From assembly GCA_964510785.1 (NCBI GenBank), contig CAZECM010000008.1, positions 1-64,000 on the forward strand: 64,000 bases of DNA, in the 5' to 3' direction. A model generated the notes under the pieces. It made no database searches, was not told the origin of the DNA, and saw only the letters and a program-made list of their open reading frames with translations. Positions 60,078 through 64,000 of the stretch are shown here, one piece after another. A program made the position numbers and the translations under genes. The DNA is from JAAYZM01 sp964510785. Its GTDB lineage: Bacteria; Actinomycetota; Actinomycetes; Actinomycetales; Cellulomonadaceae. Each line of letters begins with the position of its first letter. Position 1 is the first letter of the stretch.

Positions 60078-60419
60078 ATGACTAGCGAGCGAGCGGCTGA
60101 GTTGACGGACGTCGCGCGGGCGACGGTGCTGGCGCACTGGCTGATGAGCGACGGACGACCGATGTGCCTGACTGATCGCATCGACGCGACGGTGCCGCTC
60201 GGTGACGGATTCGTGGCCGCGCCGTTCTGCGGGGCGTGCCTCGTCACGCTGGTGAGCACGCGACTGCACGGGGAGTTCCTGTGGGAGGGGCGGTGCCTCC
60301 CGCCCGACATGCGACCCTCGGAGGCGCTCGACGCGCTCCGCGGTACGGCCTGGGCGTCGATGTTCGACCTCACAGCAACGGCGTCGACCGACACGTGGTG
60401 GTTCGAGACCACGGACTGA
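60078..60419 (+). CDS. Hypothetical prophage protein, 113 aa
   Basis: N-terminal helix (ERAAELTDVARATVLAHWLM) and a Cys pair (FCGACLVTLV) followed by LHGEFLWEGRCL. It follows the HIRAN-like gene on the plus strand by 49 nt and converges on the MerR-like gene. It may be lysogenically expressed; unknown. Confidence 0.5.
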   Translation: MTSERAAELTDVARATVLAHWLMSDGRPMCLTDRIDATVPLGDGFVAAPFCGACLVTLVSTRLHGEFLWEGRCLPPDMRPSEALDALRGTAWASMFDLTATASTDTWWFETTD

Positions 60420-60426
60420 CGCCCGC

Positions 60427-60633
60427 TCACGACTTGCTCCGGGCGGCGCCGGCGTCGAGCAGCTGCTCGACGCTGTCGGCGGCGTAGCGGCGGTGCCCGC
60501 TCGGGAGTCGCTTGGCAAGCAGATGCCCGGCCTCCTCGTAGCGGACGACGGTCCGAGTGCTGACCCCGAGCTGCTTCGCGACCTCAGCGGTCGTCAACCA
60601 TGTTGCTTCAGGATGGCTATGCGTCCTCGACAT
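60427..60633 (-). CDS. MerR/excisionase-type HTH protein (Cro/Xis-like), 68 aa
   Basis: WLTTAEVAKQLGVSTRTVVRY, EEAGHLLAKRLPSGHRRY is a winged MerR-type HTH. Divergent from the repressor with a 123-bp gap, driven by a consensus promoter whose -10 ends 7 nt before the ATG. The position is that of cro or of an excisionase in temperate phages. Confidence 0.75.
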   Translation of the reverse strand: MSRTHSHPEATWLTTAEVAKQLGVSTRTVVRYEEAGHLLAKRLPSGHRRYAADSVEQLLDAGAARSKS

Positions 60634-60756
60634 AGCGGGGACAGTACGCACGACGGACGAGGCTGTCAAGCCTGTCACGCATATTTGTGTGTGGTGCAGA
60701 AGTGTCAGCGCCCTCGGGCTAGACAGACTTGGCAGAGTTGTCGTACCGTTGCGCGC
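60634..60756. promoter_or_regulatory. Divergent genetic switch region
   Basis: Leftward promoter: TTGACA (60664-60669, minus strand), 17-nt spacer, TACTGT (60641-60646), then 7 nt to ATG 60633. Rightward promoter: TAGACA (60720-60725), 18-nt spacer, TACCGT (60744-60749), then 7 nt to ATG 60757. Both would give leaderless mRNAs. A 9-bp near-repeat, CTGTCAAGC/CTGTCACGC (60663-60680), overlaps the leftward -35 and a third TGTCA lies at 60703-60707; these are candidate operators. Confidence 0.75.
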
Positions 60757-61035
60757 ATGAGTACGCAGACAGAGAGCGCAGTCGCAGGGGCCGGCGTCGA
60801 GCGGAGCATCGACGAACAGATCGGCGAGATCGTGCACCACGTGATGTGGCGCAAGCGGGTCAGCCAGGTCGCCATCGCGCCCGCACTGGGCATCGGTCAG
60901 TCAGCCGTCAGCAGGAAGCTTCGCGGCCAGAACCCCTGGAGTGTGGCCGACCTCTACGCCGCAGCGGGTGCGCTGGGCGTAGAGGTCGGTGAGTTGCTCC
61001 CCCGGTTGGACTCGAACCAACAACCCTTCGATTAA
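60757..61035 (+). CDS. XRE-family phage repressor, prophage (truncated) form, 92 aa
   Basis: The XRE HTH lies at about residues 22-80 (HVMWRKRVSQVAIAPALGIG, QSAVSRKLRGQ, AAGALGVEVGELL). The last 13 residues are read through the attR core (LLPRLDSNQQPFD, stop TAA 61033-61035). In the excised phage the same frame instead continues 30 residues into 24158-24249. The truncated form should be the one made in the lysogen. It is convergent with tRNA-Asn, overlapping its 3' half. Confidence 0.8.
   Translation: MSTQTESAVAGAGVERSIDEQIGEIVHHVMWRKRVSQVAIAPALGIGQSAVSRKLRGQNPWSVADLYAAAGALGVEVGELLPRLDSNQQPFD
60993..61030. repeat. attR: attR core (38-bp direct repeat)
   Basis: Identical to 24120-24157. It provides the 3' part of the intact tRNA-Asn gene and also codes the last residues of the repressor. 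Confidence 0.95.
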
Positions 61036-61069
61036 CAGTCGAATGCTCTGCCAATTGAGCTACAGGGGA
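60997..61069 (-). tRNA. tRNA-Asn (GTT)
   Basis: 73 nt with complete cloverleaf: acceptor TCCCCTG with CGGGGGA, D-stem GCTC/GAGC, anticodon loop CTGTTAA and T-stem GTTGG/CCAAC. CCA is not encoded. The 3' part comes from the phage. A TAGAGT -10 (61082-61087, minus) lies upstream. Confidence 0.95.
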
Positions 61070-61096
61070 CAGCAGCAGAAAACTCTAGCAGGCGAA

Positions 61097-61600
61097 TCAG
61101 AGCAGTCCGGCCGCCTGCCGCACGCGTGACTCTAGCCCGTCCACGGCCGCCGCGGTGACAGGCTCGGACAGGTCGACGGAGCCGGGGGCGATCACCTGGG
61201 AGAAGAGCTCACCGTCGCTCGCGCGGCGCACGGCGACCCGCACCACCGTGCCGTCGTCGAGCCGGGTCGAGGACGAGCTGATGACCGAGTTCTGCACCCG
61301 CTCGCGCAGCGTCTGGGTGAAGGAGCGGTTGCGCTCCGTGGTGAGGAGGAGGTCGAACGTCACGCCCGTCACGAGGGTCACGTGGACGACGGCGGCCTCC
61401 GGGTCGAAGGCGGCCCGGTCGACGTCGGTCCACGGCCATGACGTGACCGACTGCCCTTCCACGCGGTACAGCGTGAACCGGGAGGCGGCCGCGTAGCTCC
61501 CGTCGGCGAGCGCAGCGGCGGCGAGCAGCGCGTCGCCCCCGGGCAGGTCGATCTGGGCCCGCACGGCGGTGGGCATCATGCGACGACGCAGCATTGGCAT
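61097..61600 (-). CDS. Conserved actinobacterial hypothetical protein, 167 aa
   Basis: Beta-rich first half (LAAAALADGSYAAASRFTLY, GQSVTSWPWTDVDRAAFDP) then LLTTERNRSFTQTLRERVQN. Such proteins are conserved next to tRNA genes in related genomes by my recollection; function unknown. ATG 61600 has GGAG just upstream. Confidence 0.7.
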   Translation of the reverse strand: MPMLRRRMMPTAVRAQIDLPGGDALLAAAALADGSYAAASRFTLYRVEGQSVTSWPWTDVDRAAFDPEAAVVHVTLVTGVTFDLLLTTERNRSFTQTLRERVQNSVISSSSTRLDDGTVVRVAVRRASDGELFSQVIAPGSVDLSEPVTAAAVDGLESRVRQAAGLL

Positions 61601-61630
61601 GTCTCCACGGTAGCCGCCCCCGCCGGTCGC

Positions 61631-61636
61631 TAGGCT
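61631..61636 (+). promoter_or_regulatory. -10 element of the tRNA gene
   Basis: TAGGCT ends 9 nt before the tRNA start at 61646. Confidence 0.45.
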
Positions 61637-61645
61637 TCGAGCCGC

Positions 61646-61719
61646 GCCCCAGTAGCTCAGCCGGTCAGAGCAGCGGACTCATAATCCGTCGGTCGCGGGT
61701 TCAAGCCCCGCCTGGGGCA
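61646..61719 (+). tRNA. tRNA with anticodon CAT (elongator Met, or Ile2)
   Basis: 74 nt: acceptor GCCCCAG with CTGGGGC, D-arm GCTC/GAGC, anticodon loop CTCATAA, T-stem GCGGG/CCCGC, discriminator A, no encoded CCA. Elongator tRNA-Met is more likely; lysidine-modified tRNA-Ile2 cannot be excluded by eye. Confidence 0.9.
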
Positions 61720-61803
61720 CTCCGGCCGCGATTCCCCGGGCGGCGGTCGCGGCACCGACGTACGGTGGAGGTGTCGAGACCGCGAGGGAACGCGAGGTGT
61801 GAG

Positions 61804-61971
61804 ATGACTGCTCAGCAGCAGACGCCGGCCGACAAGAAGTATGTCGAGGCGAAGACGGCAGCCGCCGAGCTGGCCCGCAAGCAGGGCACGCCCGAGTACG
61901 ACCCCCGGGCGCATCGGGCCGCTGTCGAGCGCGAGCGACGTGCCGCGGAGGCGCTCGGCTTGCGTGCCTAG
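61804..61971 (+). CDS. Small charged helical protein, 55 aa
   Basis: Ala/Glu/Lys/Arg-rich helix (KKYVEAKTAAAELARKQGTP, AAVERERRAAEALGL). It starts at ATG 61804 with a preceding GAGGTGTGAG that may be the ribosome site. No function recognised. Confidence 0.55.
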   Translation: MTAQQQTPADKKYVEAKTAAAELARKQGTPEYDPRAHRAAVERERRAAEALGLRA

Positions 61972-62080
61972 CATGTGATATACGTCACACTAGTGCGCTG
62001 ACCTGCGGGGATGTTCGGGCAGCGGGTGAAGAGTCGTTCCGGTAGTTGCGTGTTTGTCCGTTATCGGGCAAAGTGTGATC
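61972..62080. other. Promoter-containing leader region upstream of the riboswitch
   Basis: 109 bases without a gene. It contains a CACAC/GTGTG-like inverted element near 61974-61998 and possible promoter hexamers (TTGTCC, about 62055) for the riboswitch transcript; none is certain. Confidence 0.4.
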
Positions 62081-62163
62081 TGTCAGCGAAAAGGGCAAAC
62101 CCTCTGCGAGGAGGGGACGCAAAGCTTCGGGGCCCTCTGGGTCGGCCGAGCTACCGAACGACA
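62081..62163 (+). ncRNA. Probable c-di-GMP-I (GEMM) riboswitch
   Basis: Conserved GEMM blocks in order: AGGGCAAACC, a CCTC/GAGG hairpin, GGGACGCAAAGC, then TTCGGGGCC and a second stem closed by GCTACCGAAC. Ends pair (TGTC 62081-62084 with GACA 62160-62163). It ends 10 nt before the BldC start and overlaps the space before its AGGAG site, so ligand may control translation. Confidence 0.75.
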
Positions 62164-62173
62164 GGAGCAGGAA

Positions 62174-62422
62174 ATGATCCCCACCGCTACCGACGCAGCC
62201 ACCACGGCCGCTGGTTCTGTGGTCCCTGGGCACCCCGGTGCCCTTCTCACCCCCGCCGAGGTCGCCGTGCTGTTCCGCGTCGACCCCAAGACGGTGACCC
62301 GCTGGGCGAACGCCGGCAAGCTCTCCGCCGTCCGGACCCTGGGTGGGCACCGTCGCTTCTACGAGGGCGAGGTCCGCAGCCTCCTGGGCATGGTCCCCGC
62401 GCAGGCGCCGTCGGGCGAGTAA
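62174..62422 (+). CDS. bldC: BldC-type small MerR-like regulator, 82 aa
   Basis: LLTPAEVAVLFRVDPKTVTRW, GKLSAVRTLGGHRRF is the BldC winged-HTH. In Streptomyces it controls developmental timing; in non-sporulating relatives its role is less clear. AGGAGCAGG precedes ATG 62174. The upstream GEMM riboswitch would tie it to c-di-GMP. Followed by a strong terminator. Confidence 0.88.
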   Translation: MIPTATDAATTAAGSVVPGHPGALLTPAEVAVLFRVDPKTVTRWANAGKLSAVRTLGGHRRFYEGEVRSLLGMVPAQAPSGE

Positions 62423-62442
62423 GCACCTCACACATCTCGAGT

Positions 62443-62474
62443 CGAAGGGCCAGGCGCGGTTGCCTGGCCCTTCG
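62443..62474 (+). terminator. Terminator after bldC
   Basis: Perfect 13-bp stem (62443-62455 with 62462-62474) and 6-nt loop, 20 nt after the stop. Confidence 0.8.
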
Positions 62475-62518
62475 TCATGCTCCACGGAACGCGCGCCGAC
62501 GCATGGAAGGATGAGCCC

Positions 62519-63007
62519 ATGGCGATCAGAGAGATCCGGATCGTGGGGGACCCCGTCCTCCGCACCCCGTGCGACCCCATCACCGACATCGACGCCCGTG
62601 TGCGCTCCCTCGTCGAGGACCTGCTCGAGACGGTCGACATGGACGGTCGGGCCGGCCTCGCCGCGAACCAGATCGGCGTCAACCTCCGCGCCTTCTCGTG
62701 GAACATCGACGACGAGGTGGGCTACGTGCTCAACCCCGTGATCGTCGCCACGTCCGAGGACGAGTACCAGGACGACGACGAAGGCTGCCTCTCGGTGCCC
62801 GGCCTGTGGTTCCCGACGCACCGCTCCTGGTACGCCCGCGTCGAGGGGACCGACCTCGACGGCAAGCAGGTCGTGGTCGAGGGCACGGGGCTCATGGCTC
62901 GCTGCCTGCAGCACGAGGTGGACCACCTCGACGGCATGCTCTACCTCGACCGGCTCGAACGCGCCGTGCGCAAGAAGGCGATGCGAGCGGTGCGCGAGCT
63001 CGTCTAG
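62519..63007 (+). CDS. def: Peptide deformylase, 162 aa
   Basis: Removes the N-formyl group from new proteins with a bound metal. Motifs: GLAANQIG (motif 1), EGCLSVP with the metal Cys (motif 2), and QHEVDHLDG with the two metal His and catalytic Glu (motif 3). ATG 62519 has AAGGA upstream, better than the ATG at 62477. Its stop overlaps the convergent hydrolase stop. Confidence 0.95.
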   Translation: MAIREIRIVGDPVLRTPCDPITDIDARVRSLVEDLLETVDMDGRAGLAANQIGVNLRAFSWNIDDEVGYVLNPVIVATSEDEYQDDDEGCLSVPGLWFPTHRSWYARVEGTDLDGKQVVVEGTGLMARCLQHEVDHLDGMLYLDRLERAVRKKAMRAVRELV

Positions 63008-64000
63008 AGCGCGCGGATCGTCTCGTCCGCCCAGTCGATCGGGCGCCACGCGCCGTCCTCGGTGTTGCTGAGCACCACGAGGTCGACGCCCTGCGCCGGG
63101 TAGTGCCGCACGATGCCGCTCGCCCCGGCGTTGATGCCGTCCTTGCCCCACCAGAGCGTGCGCCCGTCGGTGTCGATCAGGATCTCGAGCCCGAAGGCGT
63201 GGTGCAACGCGACGCCGCTCACCCCGGTGGAGTGCAGGGCCTGCGGCGAGAGGAAGGCCGCGGTGAGCTCGGGCGGCAGCAGGCGGCCGCCGCGCAGCGA
63301 GTCGAGGAAGATGAGCAAGTCCTCCGCGCGGACCTGGGCGCCGCCGTCGGGCGAACCGATGGGCGGGTAGCTGAAGATGTTCTCGCGCCACGTCACGATG
63401 CGGCCCTCGGGGTCCCGGACGGGGTCCCAGCCCTCGGCGACGTCCGGCTCGGGGTCGCGGCGGTCGAAGAACCCGGCGCCCGTCATCCCCGCGGTGCGGA
63501 ACACGTGCTCCGTGACGTAGTCGCGATACGACGTGCCCGTCACCGACTCGAGCGCGAGACCGGCGAGGATGTAGCCGACGTTGCAGTAGCGACAGCCCTC
63601 GCCGGGCTCGAAGTTGGGCTCCTTGTGGACGAAGCCGGGCAGGAAGTCCGCCGTCGTCGTCACCGAGTAGCAGGGCTTGTCGACCCACAGCGCGGCATAG
63701 TCCTCACCGGCCTCCTCGTCGGCGTCGTCGGCGATGCCCGAGGTGTGGGCGAGCACGTGGCGCAGCGTGACGGCGGGCGAGATCGTGGTACCGGTCAGGT
63801 CCACGTGGTCGTGGATCGAGGCGTCGAGATCGAGCCTGCCCGCCGCGACCTGCTGGAGGACGGCGACCGAGGTGAAGAGCTTCGTGATCGAGGCGATGTC
63901 GAACCGGGTGCCGAGCTGGTTGGGGACGGGCCAGCGGCGAGAGGCGGGGCCGAGGGCGATCTCGAGGAGGCGTTCGTCCCCCTGGCGCAGGACCACGACG
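63004..64000 (-). CDS. Serine hydrolase, beta-lactamase class C/PBP family (5' end beyond window)
   Basis: SITK (SxxK nucleophile), YCN (second motif, in the CRYCNVGYILAGLAL segment) and a C-terminal WWGKDG matching the KTG-like position. About 330 residues are seen without signal peptide, which would lie past the window end. A beta-lactamase-like esterase or D-Ala peptidase; substrate unknown. Confidence 0.85.
   Translation of the reverse strand, partial: VVVLRQGDERLLEIALGPASRRWPVPNQLGTRFDIASITKLFTSVAVLQQVAAGRLDLDASIHDHVDLTGTTISPAVTLRHVLAHTSGIADDADEEAGEDYAALWVDKPCYSVTTTADFLPGFVHKEPNFEPGEGCRYCNVGYILAGLALESVTGTSYRDYVTEHVFRTAGMTGAGFFDRRDPEPDVAEGWDPVRDPEGRIVTWRENIFSYPPIGSPDGGAQVRAEDLLIFLDSLRGGRLLPPELTAAFLSPQALHSTGVSGVALHHAFGLEILIDTDGRTLWWGKDGINAGASGIVRHYPAQGVDLVVLSNTEDGAWRPIDWADETIRAL

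Larger units (their letters stand above)
24120..61030. mobile_element. Siphovirus-type prophage integrated in tRNA-Asn, ~36.9 kb
   Basis: Bounded by 38-bp perfect direct repeats (24120-24157 and 60993-61030). It contains integrase, lysis, tail, head, packaging, early and regulatory genes, all apparently intact with no transposon or stop-codon damage. Structural genes are in canonical order on the minus strand. It has no recognisable polymerase or helicase gene, so replication probably uses host machinery. It is probably a functional temperate phage. Confidence 0.95.

Noticed and set aside
61006..61035. The LDSNQQPFD ending dismissed as mere readthrough of a tRNA
   Set aside because: Such endings often are annotation noise. 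Here the dismissal fails because the frame continues across attP and couples by ATGA to the next phage gene, so it is kept as a finding.

Overview
The window is high-GC DNA with actinobacterial gene families: DUF222/13E12 HNH protein, SigE-family ECF sigma factors, BldC, class-E-sortase-type LAXTG protein, and TANNNT promoters that give leaderless mRNAs. Gene content and codon use suggest a Micrococcales member near Cellulomonas, Oerskovia, Cellulosimicrobium or Sanguibacter. The species cannot be fixed from this sequence.

Left chromosomal part (1-24119). It starts inside the glycyl-tRNA synthetase gene and continues with two small unknown genes, a DUF222/HNH protein and a YibE/F membrane protein. 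A minus-strand operon then carries two ECF sigma factors, each overlapping by ATGA a gene for a membrane-anchored partner. A tRNA-dihydrouridine synthase gene follows. Next is a maltodextrin cluster: secreted GH13 amylase, alpha-glucosidase, LacI-type repressor, MalE-F-G-like ABC importer and a cytoplasmic GH13 enzyme. Extracellular amylase would release maltodextrins, the ABC system would import them, and the two GH13 enzymes would degrade them under LacI control. dGTPase and DNA primase genes and a small membrane protein close this part. Two runs of ten N interrupt the two GH13 genes, and both look like assembly errors.

Prophage (24120-61030, about 36.9 kb). It sits in a tRNA-Asn(GTT) gene between perfect 38-bp direct repeats. 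It encodes a tyrosine integrase, a HicA-like/HTH module, holin and M15 endolysin, and a complete siphovirus set: HNH, TerS, TerL, portal, protease, HK97-type capsid, connectors, tail tube, frameshifted tail chaperones, tape measure, tail tip and fiber. A tightly packed early operon holds two ParB-like proteins, a J-domain-like protein, zinc-binding microproteins, an LAXTG surface protein and a BldC-like regulator. A divergent cro/repressor-type switch lies at the right end.

Two features stand out. (1) The attP core lies inside the repressor gene. In the circular phage the reading frame runs through attP for 30 more codons ending -DAA and overlaps the next gene by ATGA; integration replaces this tail with one residue and a stop. 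This matches the logic of integration-dependent immunity known from mycobacteriophage BPs. (2) The fiber gene shares a 70-bp inverted repeat (67/70 identical) with a promoterless, oppositely oriented second receptor-domain cassette placed tail to tail with it. This is the expected layout of an invertible fiber switch, but no invertase gene is visible.

Right chromosomal part (61031-64000). It holds the tRNA-Asn 5' part, a tRNA with anticodon CAT, a small helical protein, a BldC gene behind a probable c-di-GMP-I (GEMM) riboswitch, peptide deformylase, and the end of a serine beta-lactamase-like hydrolase gene.
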